A stretch of 64,000 nucleotides of DNA from Yponomeuta sedellus (taxonomy: Eukaryota > Arthropoda > Insecta > Lepidoptera > Yponomeutidae): contig OW203722.1 in the NCBI GenBank assembly GCA_934045075.1, positions 6,009,264 through 6,073,263 on the forward strand, in the 5' to 3' direction. A program made the translations under genes and the position numbers. Shown here piece after piece: positions 1 through 9,926 of the stretch (position 1 is its first letter; each line of letters starts with the position of its first letter). A model generated the notes under the pieces. It searched no databases. It worked only from the letters and a program-made list of their open reading frames with translations, and was not told where the DNA came from.

Positions 1-215
1 ATTTAGGTTATCGCGCGCGCAAACTTCAATAAACTGTCGTAACACGAGCAAATTTATCCGGGACTATCGATGCGTGATGCGATTTTGCCACTAGCCTACT
101 AGGACAGAGGCTTAGGTCGGCTAAACATGTTCAAGTCTACTCTAGAGAAATCTATTTTTATGTATTCTATTCTATATTTATTGCTGTTTTGAATGTTGTT
201 AGTTGTTATAAATTT

Positions 216-346
216 TTCTAAGGTTAACACGAGTACTAGACATAATTAAAACTGTTTTTACACGGCTTTCACTCGTTTATTATATTTTTTACAATTTTCC
301 AACGTTTGAAACGAGTGAAATCCGTGTAAAAACAGTTTTAATTATG
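216..346. mobile_element. MITE-like foldback element (family D, short copy)
   Basis: Inverted arms lie at 241-277 and 310-346 (37 bp, one mismatch) around a 32-base centre. The end begins CATAATTAAAACTGTTTTTA. The 10-bp direct repeat TTATAAATTT flanks it at 206-215 and 347-356, consistent with a target-site duplication. Longer copies at 3298-3654 and 34790-35155 carry internal sequence missing here. There is no coding capacity, so this is a non-autonomous DNA element; the superfamily is not assigned. Confidence 0.6.
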
Positions 347-356
347 TTATAAATTT

Positions 357-720
357 GTTGAAACCCGCTTTTTCAAGTAGATTTGGTGATTTTATTACAT
401 CCCGTGGCAATTTTAGTTTTGGATCCAAACGCGTCATGCTGGTTACAATCAAGGATTGAAACGAAAATTCAGTTACAGAGCATGCGGTCAAGTGCTCGCA
501 TTTACAGAATATGTAAAATGTCGCCCACTTTCTATATAATTGATTATCAAGATTGATTCAAGTTATCAAGTGATTACCGCTGTTGGTGAGTTTGACCTGA
601 ATCCCTAAATCTGTTCTTAAACCGTTCATACTCTAATCTCTAATCTACAGTAACCGTCAAGTGACCAAAGTGCGTACAGAAAAAAAAAAGGACCGCTAAT
701 AACAGTATATTAACATTGTT
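357..720. other. Unassigned AT-rich block
   Basis: No open frame, RNA gene or recognised repeat is visible. It ends in a short A-tract just before the MITE-like fragment at 722. Confidence 0.4.
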
Positions 721-721
721 A

Positions 722-880
722 GACTATTTTCGGGGCTTAATCGCGTAGTAATTTAATTTAATTCGCGTAGCAACCCTACAATAGTGTTTTGTGATGGCTG
801 ATTGAGGGTAGTCTGAAATCTTATCAGCTGAAGATGCGAACGGGTACCACCCATCAGTTTTCTCGTGACCACGATCAACC
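722..880. mobile_element. MITE-like fragment (family E)
   Basis: It starts with the family-E terminus (TTTTCGGGGCTTAATCGCGT) and ends with the internal core TTTTCTCGTGACCACGAT. The second terminus is missing because a LINE tail begins at 881. It is related to the copies at 1088-1201 and 57335-57525. Confidence 0.55.
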
Positions 881-1010
881 AAAGGTTGTCTGGAAGAGAT
901 CGCTCTTAGCGATAAGACCACCAATTGTATAACATTACTTAGATTTAAGAATCATGGTTGTAATATTTTTCTGGTTGTGCAATAAAGTGTTCTCTATCTA
1001 TCTATCTATT
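881..1010 (+). mobile_element. LINE 3' UTR fragment (GTTGTCTGGAAGAG family)
   Basis: It contains GGTTGTCTGGAAGAGATCGC, the stem-loop ATCGC/GCGAT (899-903 with 909-913), an AATAAAG signal and a (CTAT)n tail. The same 3' UTR follows a reverse-transcriptase C-terminus at 23739-24185, which identifies it as a 5'-truncated non-LTR retrotransposon end. Confidence 0.65.
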
Positions 1011-1031
1011 TTTTCACGATCATATCGATAG

Positions 1032-1068
1032 TTTTTATCATGTGTAATTTACATACACATGATAAAAA
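1032..1068. repeat. Short perfect hairpin
   Basis: Arms 1032-1045 and 1055-1068 (TTTTTATCATGTGT and its reverse complement, 14 bp) surround a 9-base centre. Function is unknown. Confidence 0.6.
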
Positions 1069-1087
1069 ATATATATTATTATATTAT

Positions 1088-1201
1088 TAGAATATTTTCG
1101 GGGCTTAATTGCGTAGTAATTTACGATGACTGTAACGTCGTCGAAACGTCGAGGTAAAATAGCAATAAATTACTACGCGATTAAGCCCCGAAAATATTCT
1201 A
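1088..1201. mobile_element. Compact MITE-like element (family E)
   Basis: Terminal inverted repeats of about 36 bp (1088-1123 and 1166-1201) carry the motif ATATTTTCGGGGCTTAAT with one mismatch. The 42-bp interior reads GACTGTAACGTCGTCGAAAC, part of the core shared with families D and M. It is non-coding. Confidence 0.65.
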
Positions 1202-1419
1202 ACAATATGTTCAAGTATATTAAGAGGCTGTTGGTGCTCATAAAACGGGAGGAGAGGAGTACTATACTGAAACTGGACTTCGTCGGAGTTGTCATTCTAC
1301 TCCCTTTTTATAGTGAGTCAGTGGCGCGTGAGATTCTCTGGGGGCGTCACTGTAACCTATAACCAGTAACATGTGTTACTGGTTGGAGCTAAATAAGAGC
1401 GTCCTATTTATTATAAACT

Positions 1420-1612
1420 AGCTGACCCAGCGAACTTCGTACCGCCTAACAGTCGATCCTTTATTTTTTTTTTAGTTTTCTCTCCGTAAGAACCATCCTC
1501 GTACTTCAAGGAATATTTAAAAAAAAGAATTAGCGAAATCGGTTCAGCTGCTCTCGAGATTTGCGCTTACCAACACATTTAAGGATTTATTTTTATATTA
1601 TAGATAGATAGA
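1420..1612 (+). repeat. Interspersed repeat of the AGCTGACCCAGCGAACTTCG type
   Basis: It begins with AGCTGACCCAGCGAACTTCG and ends with AATCGGTTCAGC followed by a short (TAGA)n tract. Such sequences are common in insect genomes. I cannot assign a class from this copy; a related start occurs near 35510. Confidence 0.45.
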
Positions 1613-1866
1613 TATAACTCGGTGCTAATTTTCATCGTGTTATTTCCTTTCCTTTCATGTAGCTTGTATCCTTTTATTGAGCTAAAACCTTTGTAAGCAT
1701 TACCATATTATTATTTTCATAAACCATTGATCATATAGTTTACGAATGTGAATTGACCGAGTGCCATGGGCTGAAATATGATTTCATAAACCTCTCCGGC
1801 GACTCGGTTACGTACCTTAATCATTGTAAATTTTGATCTAAACTTGACATTTCATTATTATTAATT

Positions 1867-2150
1867 ATAAACGCATTGTGTCTGGTTTTGAGGCCATTGT
1901 AAGATGCCATACGATAAATAAATTTGGCGGAAGAGTCAGACTAAGTCCGCCCAATAACCTATATCTATCCCGATGCAGGGCACAGGCCTTTCCTCAGAGA
2001 GAAAGAATATAAACGCATTGTGTCTGGTTTTGAGGCCATTGTAAGATGCCATACGATAAATAAATTTGGCGGAAGAGTCAGACTAAGTCCGCCCAATAAC
2101 CTATATCTATCCCGATGCAAGGCACAGGCTTTTCCTCAGAGAGAAAGAAA
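1867..2150. repeat. 142-bp tandem duplication
   Basis: Two near-identical 142-bp units (1867-2008, 2009-2150) both contain CGCATTGTGTCTGGTTTTGA and end in AGAGAGAAAG. They differ at only a few bases, so the duplication is recent. The second unit runs into an (AAAG)n tract. The end of each unit resembles the common LINE tail that reads CACAGGCCTTTCCTCAGAGA. Confidence 0.85.
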
Positions 2151-2287
2151 AAAGAAAGAAAGACATTTATTGGAACAAATCAACGGCTCACAGGAAAGGC
2201 AATGAAATAAATACCTAACTCTTGTGCTGTCTCTTCGAAAAGAAAAATTACTCAGCAAAAAGCGTAACAAAACGTTACTTAAGTATT

Positions 2288-2640
2288 CTTCATCATCAAC
2301 AACCCATTATGTCCCCACCGAGGGGCACGAGTCTCTTCCCTAAGGATGGTATAGGCCATACTCCACCACGGAGGCAATTCCGGATTGGTGGAGGCATGCA
2401 AGACTAGTGGCTGGTCTTACTGTCAGAAGTTTTCATGCCGCCCTTAGGCCTCAGACTTGGCTTAACGACTGCCATAAATCGACGGCAGCCGAACTGCTTA
2501 CGTGCCTTGCAAAGCACGCAACCGCTTAGGAAAATGCCACTAGCGTTAGTAATAAACTTCACCCATCCATGCACTGAACGAGCCCTATGTTGCTTAGTCT
2601 TCGAGTTCGTTTAAAATCACTCGGGCAGCCGGGGCTACGA
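2288..2640 (-). mobile_element. 5S rRNA-derived SINE, subfamily B2
   Basis: Read on the minus strand, the head has the order of 5S rRNA box A and box C (TAAGCAACATAGGGC, then GCATGGATGGGTGAA). A body follows with CCACCAATCCGG-type sequence, then a tail ending near 2288. Subfamily B2 is shared with 19149-19462 and 50158-50423. Confidence 0.6.
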
Positions 2641-3297
2641 GCGATTCTTATGTGAGCGATTTATTTAGTGAAATTTTCAATTCCATAACTTTTTCATAAG
2701 TTTATAAGTAAGCGTAAATTTTTATAACCGTATAAATTCAGTATGGTTTGACCGAATAATGAGCACGAGAATACCTGTTTACATCGGCATACATCTGCAA
2801 AGGCCATAGAAGTTTATGCCCTGAAGTAGGACCACTTATTATTTTACAACCCTTCCTAAAAGCTAAAAGTAATATTTGCCCTAACCTTTCCAAAATATTC
2901 CAGATCGTGGTGGCTTGGCCGACCATGCCGAAAATAATGGCTCGTATAAAACTGTACCTACAAGAAGATTTAGAGGAGCGGTTGGTACTGAGCCTAGTCC
3001 TCGATTCCACAGTTCAAATAAATCCCGCTTTTTACTAAACAATGACTTCGAAAAAGAGCTTTCGTAAAAGTCTTGAACGTAAAAGGGACATTTATTTTTA
3101 TTTATTGAATATACCATCATCGGTACATAGAGACTTTGAAAGAAATATTTTGATCCGTTAAATATTTAATTACGTTTAGATACATATTAGCAGTAAAAAC
3201 AATAGTAGAAAAAAATACAATCTAAATTTCTAAATGGCACGAAACTTAATTTTCACTGTTGATACAAGAACCGTTGGGATTGAAGAGTATCTATATA
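2641..3297. other. Unassigned block
   Basis: No coding signal is convincing; two overlapping minus-strand frames of 79-90 codons have no recognisable domain. The segment 2645-2670 resembles the TTAGTGAAATT repeat seen at 36768-36971. Confidence 0.35.
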
Positions 3298-3654
3298 GTA
3301 TTTTCTAAGGTTAACACGAGTACTAGACATAATTAAAACTGTTTTAATACGGATTTCGCTCGACGACCTCTGTGGCGTAGCGGTAGCGCGTCTGCCCGCC
3401 ATGCAAACCCCAGGTCTTGGATGTTTACATGTTTGTGATGTCGTTGCTTCTGGTTCCCACGACACAGGGTATCCTAGTGTGGGGCCAGAAGCAATGTATG
3501 TGCCTGTATGTAAATGTTATGTTATGTTTATTATATTTTTACAATTTTCCGACGTTTTGGCACTTTTACAGGTGCCGTGGTCTCGGATGACTGAGGTGAT
3601 AGGCGTCTTTTTAATCCTGAACGAGTGAAATCCGTATTAAAACAGTTTTAATTA
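3298..3654. mobile_element. MITE-like element (family D) split by a SINE
   Basis: The left end has ACACGAGTACTAGACATAAT and an inverted repeat like the 216-346 copy. The right end is the inverted AAAACAGTTTTAATTA. Between them is the core GGTGCCGTGGTCTCGGATGA. A SINE-C copy interrupts the left half at about 3363-3526. Confidence 0.65.
3363..3526 (+). mobile_element. SINE-C, tRNA-headed
   Basis: The head has a pol III A-box-like TGGCGTAGCGG, but the B box is lost. The body reads GTCTTGGATGTTTACATG, then GGTATCCTAGTGTGGGGCCA, with a TATGTAAATGTTATGTTATG tail. It is inserted in family D. Other copies are at 5909-6031, 17825-17945 (-), 46126-46945 (-, split) and 57778-57935. Confidence 0.65.
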
Positions 3655-3784
3655 GAGTATAAGTAAAATGAATACGTAGAAATGTACTCAATAAATCGTT
3701 GTAGCCAAAGAATAAAAGTAATGATATTTTAAAAATAAGAGATATATTAAAGTTCACACAGACAATCCTATCTATTAGTCATTA

Positions 3785-3930
3785 CGAACAAACTTTATAT
3801 TTGTGAAGTTATAGAGGCAATGCCACTCGCTACCTGTGAAGGAATTCATCGTGAGGAAACCCTGAAGAGTTAGCAAAACTCAGAGCTTACTACGTACAAC
3901 GGCGCAACTAAGTGCAGAAATCTAAGGACT
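3785..3930 (+). mobile_element. SINE body fragment
   Basis: GTGAAGTTATAGAGGCAATG, then a CTACCTGTGAAGGAATTCAT-type stretch, matches the body shared by SINE-H and SINE-I here. No tRNA-like head is visible. Confidence 0.45.
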
Positions 3931-3954
3931 AACTAATAATATGGCCAATATTAT

Positions 3955-4340
3955 TTTGCATCTACTTAATGAGATGATTTATACAGCGTCCAGTGGTATC
4001 TTCACTCACATTAGATGGGTGAAGGGACCACTCCGACGCTGTAGTGCCTGGGACATGGTTTTATAGATGTTGTAGGCTTGCTCAGCACCTATACCATCCT
4101 GACAGCTTAGTCAGCCTAGCCCACAGGAAAGACTAGTCAATACATGCGGAGGCAACCAAGCCGCGGGTTTCCTCACGATATTTTCCTTCACCGTTAGCGT
4201 GTGGTATTGCGATTACAAATTCGCAAATGTACGTAACTTTGAAATTAAACAAAGTCATTGGTACATGCCCACACTCGGGATCGAACCTGGGGCTCTTGCT
4301 TGCCAGTCTATGGTTCTACCCACTGAGCTACCACAGCTCT
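3955..4340 (-). mobile_element. SINE-I with tRNA-like head
   Basis: The minus-strand head (4258-4337) has an A box like GTGGTAGCTCAGTGGGTAG and a B box GGTTCGATCCC. The body contains the reverse complement of ACCATCCTGACAGCTTAGTC and GCCGCGGGTTTCC. A related copy lacking the head is at 16752-16985. It lacks a normal acceptor stem context, so I do not call a tRNA gene. Confidence 0.6.
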
Positions 4341-4444
4341 AACTAATTTACTAACTAACTAACATCCAGCTACGAACTAAGTGCACGTCACCGCTAGGCT
4401 AGTATTAATACAAAGTTGACGTAACGTTCGCGCAACGATCGATC

Positions 4445-4577
4445 TCAAGTTGACTACTGTATGGTAGGGTTGCCTGGAAGAAATTGCTTTTAGTAATAAG
4501 GTCGTCAATTGTACTACATTTTTACATAATTTCTGTTGCTGTGATTTCTGTGTACAATAAAGAATATTCTATCTTTA
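4445..4577 (+). mobile_element. LINE 3' UTR fragment
   Basis: This is the same 3' UTR as 881-1010 with a variant stem, ATTGC (4483-4487) with GTAAT (4493-4497), then AATAAAG and a short CTATC end. Confidence 0.6.
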
Positions 4578-4988
4578 GATGTATAGCTACTGGAGACAAT
4601 AATATCGACTTCCGTGAAATAAAATAATTTGCAATGCTTAACAATATCAATTTAAAAAGAAATGTAAAAAGAGAATTGCATCTCATTAAATCTTGTTTTA
4701 TTTCACGTAAGAATTTAATATTATATTGTTTGAGGAAAAAAGCGTTGGAAACTCTCGGGCTGCAAACAAATTAAAATGTAGCGAAAATATTTTGTCGTTA
4801 TTTTTTTATGCTGGTAGGTAGTATTAGAAAAGAGAGCAAACGGACTTTTATTCTAAATAAATTATTACATTTCAAAACGAATTTTATCCTGTCGGGAGCT
4901 AAGCTGTCTCATAACTTATTCACTTCATTTGTAACTGACCAACTTACGATCTCATTTAGTAAAACAGGAATTCTCTAATTCTAATCTC
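4578..4988. other. Unassigned AT-rich block
   Basis: I see no frame, repeat or RNA signal. Confidence 0.35.
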
Positions 4989-5128
4989 GAAGCACTCGTG
5001 GCCTTGTCAAACTGAGTGATTGGATTCAATCACTTGAGTTAAGCGACAACAGGTTCGGTCAGGTACTGGGTGGGTGACCATCCCACTATCCCGTGACTAA
5101 CGCTGGTGGTATTTTTTCCGAGCACTCC
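4989..5128 (+). mobile_element. 5S rRNA-derived SINE, 5' part only
   Basis: The head retains GAGTTAAGCGACAACAGGTT and GGTCAGGTACTGGGTGGGTG, matching the 5S box A to box C interval. The copy stops soon after the TTTTTTCCGAGCAC junction with the body. Confidence 0.65.
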
Positions 5129-5600
5129 ATTAAAGTATTACACAAAAATATAGAAATGTCACCTGTAAGAGAAGAAAAGAAAGCGATTACACCACATTTC
5201 TGAAACGGTCGTTTTATACGATATTCGACTTTAAATATTTGAAAGTATCGGAAAAAGGTTATTAGACGAAGATGTTAATTTTAATTTGATAAAATATTTT
5301 TTCAATAACTTTTCCAAATTAATTATTTTTTACGCTGAGCGTAGCGTTTGCAGAAAACTTACAATTTCTTTTGTGTCTGCAGTTCATTAACTTTTCTGCA
5401 ACACCCACAAACAGCTAACTACGTACTAATAACAGCTTATATAAAATTGAAGCGATCGTATAACTTTTGTCCTAGAAAAGTATGCATTGTGATAACATAC
5501 TTGTAGCTACTCAGAATAGAACAAAGAAACAGTCAACAATATAATCGTAATCCTAGTTTTACTGTGCTAACACAAATAAATTCTCATAGGTCTTATCACC
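5129..5600. other. Unassigned AT-rich block
   Basis: Nothing recognisable was seen on either strand. Confidence 0.35.
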
Positions 5601-5864
5601 GAATCGATATAAACCCTTTTGTATGTCCTTTCTGCTGGATCACGGGTCTCTTTCTGCATTGTAGGAAGGGTAGGCCATATTCCACCACGGGGGCCAAGTC
5701 CGGGTTGGTGGAGGATTTGTAAGACAATGGCGGGCCTTACCGTCAGAATCTATCAAGCCGCCTATAGAGCCTCTGACATGGCTTAACAACTACGATTACA
5801 TGACAGCCGGCACCAACAGCTTATGGTGTTGAAAAGCACGTAAGCGCTTGGAAAAATCTAAACA
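5601..5864 (-). mobile_element. 5S-derived SINE, head missing
   Basis: The body is in reverse: GGGCCAAGTCCGGGTTGGTG, then the TGACAGCCGGCACCAAC block. The copy ends after GGAAAAATC, before the 5S-like head would start. Confidence 0.6.
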
Positions 5865-5908
5865 GCCTAATATTCCTTAGAAAATATGTGTGTATATGTG
5901 TGTGTAAA

Positions 5909-6031
5909 AACCCCAGGTCTTGGATGTTTACATGTTTGTGATGTCGTTGTTTCTGGTTCCCACGACACAGTGTATCCTAGTGTGGGGCCAGAAGATATGT
6001 ATGTGCCTGTATGTAAATGTTATGTTATGTT
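5909..6031 (+). mobile_element. SINE-C, 5'-truncated
   Basis: It starts directly at CCCCAGGTCTTGGATG and runs to the TATGTAAATGTTATGTTATG tail; the tRNA-like head is absent. Confidence 0.6.
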
Positions 6032-6486
6032 ATCTTATTTCTTAGCTGAGTCAGGTTGGAAGACACACAAAACTGTCTTCCTTCCTGAAAACTGCCCAAA
6101 ACAATCGATAAATAAATATAGAGCAGTGGGGCACATTTATAAATAGCGCTTCCCCAGTAAATTGTGTACACGATAATAAAGAAGAAAAGGCGTATCATGT
6201 TGTTATTGTTGACGATATCGAATATCACAAAATGGCCGCAGACATGGGAACAAAAACGCGGACCCCTCGAAAAGGGTTGGCCGAGTTAAGGATAAGAAGG
6301 AGAGAAAGGCTTTAACATATTTAGTGCCTTGCTCGGAGATAAGCAAGGCGGTTTCTATTTCCTCTCTAATATAAAAGATTATGTGAGCTATTGAACTATC
6401 TACTGAACTGTTTACCTATCTATGTTTCTGTAGTATCTGTTAATGATTCGCGATGCTCATATTACAGGGGTCTAATCGCGACATCA
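6032..6486. other. Unassigned block
   Basis: No gene or repeat is recognised. Short frames here have no domain-like features. Confidence 0.35.
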
Positions 6487-6868
6487 AGCGATCATGGCCT
6501 AGTGGAACCGAGTGATTGGAATCAAACACTAAGTTTAAGCAACAACAGGTGCGGTCAGATACTGGGTGGGTGACTATCCCGTGACTACCGCTAGTGGCAT
6601 TTTTTCCGAGCACTTCCGTGCTTCGCAAGGCACGTTAAGCCGTTGGTGCCGGCTGTCATGTAATGGCAGTCGCTAAGCCATGTCAGAGGCCTTATGGGCG
6701 GCTTGATAACTTCTGACAGTAAGACCATCCACTAGTTTTGCAAGCCTCCACCAACCCGAACTTGGCCCCCATGGTGGAAAATGGCCTAACCTTCCTGCGA
6801 TGCAAGAAAAGACCCATGCCGCAGCAGTGGGGTCGTACAAAAGGGTTGATACCAATCTCGATAATTCA
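6487..6868 (+). mobile_element. 5S rRNA-derived SINE, near full length
   Basis: Head: GGCCTAGTGGAACCGAGTGA, then TTTAAGCAACAACAGG and a box-C-like GTCAGATACTGGGTGGGTGA. The body (GTGCCGGCTGTCATGTAATG, TTGATAACTTCTGACAGTAA) and the 3' end (GGTTGATACC) are all present. Short open frames inside are artefacts of this repeat. Confidence 0.7.
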
Positions 6869-7663
6869 TGAGATAATAGGTAATATTACCTTAATTCTCG
6901 ACGTTGTCTATTTCTTATTTAAGTAGTCGCTTTTTGACTTTATTTAAGGGCATCGTCATCATTATTATGTGTGACTAGGTTCTGTTTATTATGAAGATTA
7001 GTATATATTATTATAATAATTATTTAGGCTGTGGCAGTCCGTGGTATCTGTCTACCTCTTTGGGATTCAGGCGTGAGTTTATGTCTTGTTTGACTTACTA
7101 ATACTTGCACTTTATCGAAATGACAAACAGCACTTTTGTTTAATTTCAAATTAGTAAACTGACAGCCTGTATTAGTGCTGTATTAAAACTGGCACTTAGA
7201 CGCATAAAGTGCATTAGGAAACCAACAGAGTTTCCACAGAGAAAACAAACTTATGCTCCCCTAAGGCTATAAAGACATTGCAAATTCAACGGAACCCATT
7301 TGCCACTAAAACCCCAAAGAGTCACTAACAGATAGCCGGCAGTAAAACTGGCCATTACCGAAGTAAACAATATTACGCGGGACAGCTCAAAGTAGCGAGA
7401 GATAAAAGATGCAAAGAAAACTAATAACAAAAAAGTTCAAATAAAAACAAGCTTAGTAGTTAGTGATCAGCAGTTAGATTGATGTTTTTTTAGTTTACTT
7501 AGAGATTTTTTTACTGGAAACCAGTGTAAATGCAACATAAAAATCGTAAAAAATCGTCGTATCGTCTGTGTGAATTCATAGGAAGAATCGATACAAATGT
7601 TATTTTTCAAAATCTGACCATTAGGTAAGGAGATGAGAGAGAATATAGAATAAGACATACTTA
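6869..7663. other. Unassigned block
   Basis: No gene is visible. About 7030-7080 resembles the LINE C-terminal and tail sequence seen better at 29088-29240 (TTTGGGATTCAGGCGTGAG). Confidence 0.35.
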
Positions 7664-7840
7664 CACACATACATACATACATACATACATACATACATAC
7701 ATACATACATACATACATACATACATACATACATACATACATACATACATACATACATACATACATACATACATACATACATACATACATACATACATAC
7801 ATACATACATACATACATACATACATACATACATACATAC
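7664..7840. repeat. (CATA)n microsatellite
   Basis: About 43 near-perfect CATA units. Reading frames across it give only YVCM repeats and are not genes. The right flank (GAACCAAACACCTTACCC) looks like the reverse of a LINE 3' end, so the array may be an expanded retroelement tail. Confidence 0.9.
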
Positions 7841-7890
7841 GAACCAAACACCTTACCCTTCTTTTGGGTTTTGACGTAGTCACGAAAAAA

Positions 7891-8245
7891 ATATTAGTAT
7901 ATAGTTTTTAGACAAAATAGTCAATCAAGATGAATCTAATTTGATATATCGAGTTTTCCTATACCGTTCCTTATTCCGTGCCTAACATAGTTAATCCCCT
8001 GTTTAGTAACAATCCCCTAATCTACTGTTGACAGCTGTCAATTGGCCAAGGTACATATAGAAGAAAACTGAGTGCTGTTAACTGAGACCCTTAGTTGGCA
8101 TGGGTTGTAGGAATTTTGAACTTTATTTCAAGACTCAATTTAATGTGATAACTATCACGCACTGCCTTATTAAGGCTTAGCAGTCAATCAACGAATTGTT
8201 ATGCCACGAGAAACCCGGGATAAATAATGAAAATGAGGGTCAAGG
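7891..8245. other. Unassigned block
   Basis: Nothing recognisable was seen before the target-site repeat of the foldback SINE that starts at 8258. Confidence 0.35.
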
Positions 8246-8257
8246 TATTCTCTTTAT

Positions 8258-8465
8258 TACACTATTTTTATTTTTAATGCACTAACCCGTGCTAAGGAAC
8301 AAATTTAAAAACCTATTTAGAGGCTAAAAATTTCACCCATGCCGGGATTCGAACCCGCAACCTCTGGCTATCCGTACCAGTGCTATCTGGTACGGATAGC
8401 CAGAGGTTGCGGGTTCGAATCCCGGCATGGGTGAAATTTTTAGCCTCTAAATAGGTTTTTAAATT
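8258..8465. mobile_element. SINE-A foldback copy with target-site duplication
   Basis: An 80-bp arm (8301-8380) and its reverse complement (8387-8466) surround a 6-base spacer, TGCTAT. Each arm holds the 3' half of the tRNA-like head (B box GGTTCGAATCCC) plus the body GCCTCTAAATAGG. Before the left arm is a reverse-complement copy of the SINE tail. TATTCTCTTTAT flanks the insertion at 8246-8257 and 8466-8477, overlapping the last arm base by one. Confidence 0.8.
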
Positions 8466-8608
8466 TATTCTCTTTATGTTTAAAACATGAATTATTGAAC
8501 AAAGGTGGACAAGTCTACTTTTTCTTGTAACATATTGTTCGATCTACCTATCCATATACTATATAATAAACTGCTGGACCTAAATGTACAAAACAAAGAA
8601 ACAATATT

Positions 8609-8907
8609 TTAAAAACCTATTTAGAGGCTAAAACTTTCACCCATTCTCTGACTCGAACCCCCGACCTCTAGCTAACCGTGAGGGCTCTCCCAACTGGCGA
8701 CTACCGACATCAATGAAATTTTGAACCTCTTTACAATACTTTCGGTATCACGTACAGGCAGCGACATCTAGCTGAAGTAATTTGCATCACTTGCAGCCAG
8801 AGGTCGCGGGTTCGAGTCCCGGCATGAGTGGAATTTTTAGCCTCTAAATAGGTTTTATAAAACTATCCTTTGCACGGGTTAGTGCATTAAAAATAATATA
8901 ATCAAAA
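8609..8907. mobile_element. SINE-A inverted composite with target-site duplication
   Basis: The left part is minus-sense (body, tRNA-like head, 5' region). The right part is plus-sense from CAGAGGTCGCGGGTTCGAG through the 3' tail (ATTAAAAATAATATAATC). The two parts overlap in SINE coordinates, so this is not a simple inversion. AAACAATATT repeats at 8599-8608 and 8908-8917. Confidence 0.7.
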
Positions 8908-8942
8908 AAACAATATTCCAAAAAAACTATTCCAAAGTAATT

Positions 8943-9160
8943 ATACTATTTTTATTTTTAATGCACTAACCCGTGCTAAGGACAAATTTAAAAAGCCTAT
9001 TTAGAGGCTAAAAATTTCACCCATGCCGGGATTCGAACCCGCAACCTCTGGCTATCCGTGCCAGCGCTCTACCAATTGAGCCAATGGGCGACTCACCGGC
9101 ATCAGTGAAATTTCGAACCTCTACACTATTCTCTGTATTACGTACAGGCAGCGACATCCA
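8943..9160 (-). mobile_element. SINE-A, 5'-truncated single copy
   Basis: Minus-sense order is head region, tRNA-like segment (A box TGGCTCAATTGG, B box GGTTCGAATCCC), body GCCTCTAAATAGG and tail. The tRNA-like fold has D-, anticodon- and T-arm pairing but an atypical anticodon loop (ACGGATA). Confidence 0.65.
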
Positions 9161-9494
9161 AACTCGCTATTTCAAAGTGTTATACAACACGAAAGTTACA
9201 TTGTACTACAATTTTTGACTTGTGTCAACGTTATTGATATTTTTTCAGACAGCCCTGAATACAGGGTAAGACCCTCTGTCCTTATTTACTGTGTGGGAAA
9301 AGGGGGCTACAGTTATAAATCTTAAGGAAAACGCGCACACTGCGATACTAGGCCAAATTGAGGCAAAAGGTTGAAGATAACGGACGAATACGCTAGTTGG
9401 ATTACATGGTCCGTATAGTTTTGAATTATAGCTGTTGTAGATGTCCAACAAATAGATTATTAGTATATTTTTCATTGTGAGTATACATACAATT
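9161..9494. other. Unassigned block
   Basis: A 76-codon minus-strand frame here has no recognisable features. I see no other signal. Confidence 0.3.
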
Positions 9495-9672
9495 ATATTA
9501 TTTTTAATGCACTAACCCGTGCTAAGGACAATTTTAAAAATCTATTTAGAAGCTAAAATTTCCATCCATGCCGGGATTCGAACCCGTGACCTCTGACTAT
9601 CCGTGCCAGCGCTCTTTCCAACTGAGCTAATGGGCGACTCACCGGCATCAGTGAAATTTCGAACCTCTTTAC
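9495..9672 (-). mobile_element. SINE-A, left piece, interrupted in its head region
   Basis: Tail, body and tRNA-like head are in reverse up to TTCGAACCTCTTTACAATA. There the sequence passes into the ATATT array rather than the expected CTCTGTATTACG. SINE-A sequence resumes at about 11260 after the mariner. Confidence 0.6.
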
Positions 9673-9926
9673 AATATTATTTAATATTATATTATATTAT
9701 ATTATATTATATTATATTATATTATATTATATTATATTATATTATATTATATTATATTATATTATATTATATTATATTATATTATATTATATTATATTAT
9801 ATTATATTATATTATATTATATTATATTATATTATATTATATTATATTATATTATATTATATTATATTATATTATATTATATTATATTATATTATATTAT
9901 ATTATATTATATTATATTATATTATA
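9673..9926. repeat. (ATATT)n array
   Basis: About 50 units, growing out of the AATATT in the SINE-A head region. A few further units occur on the other side of the mariner (11248-11262), so the transposon inserted into this array at a TA. Confidence 0.9.

Noticed and set aside
7467..7883. YVCM-repeat frames
   Set aside because: Translation of the (CATA)n microsatellite.
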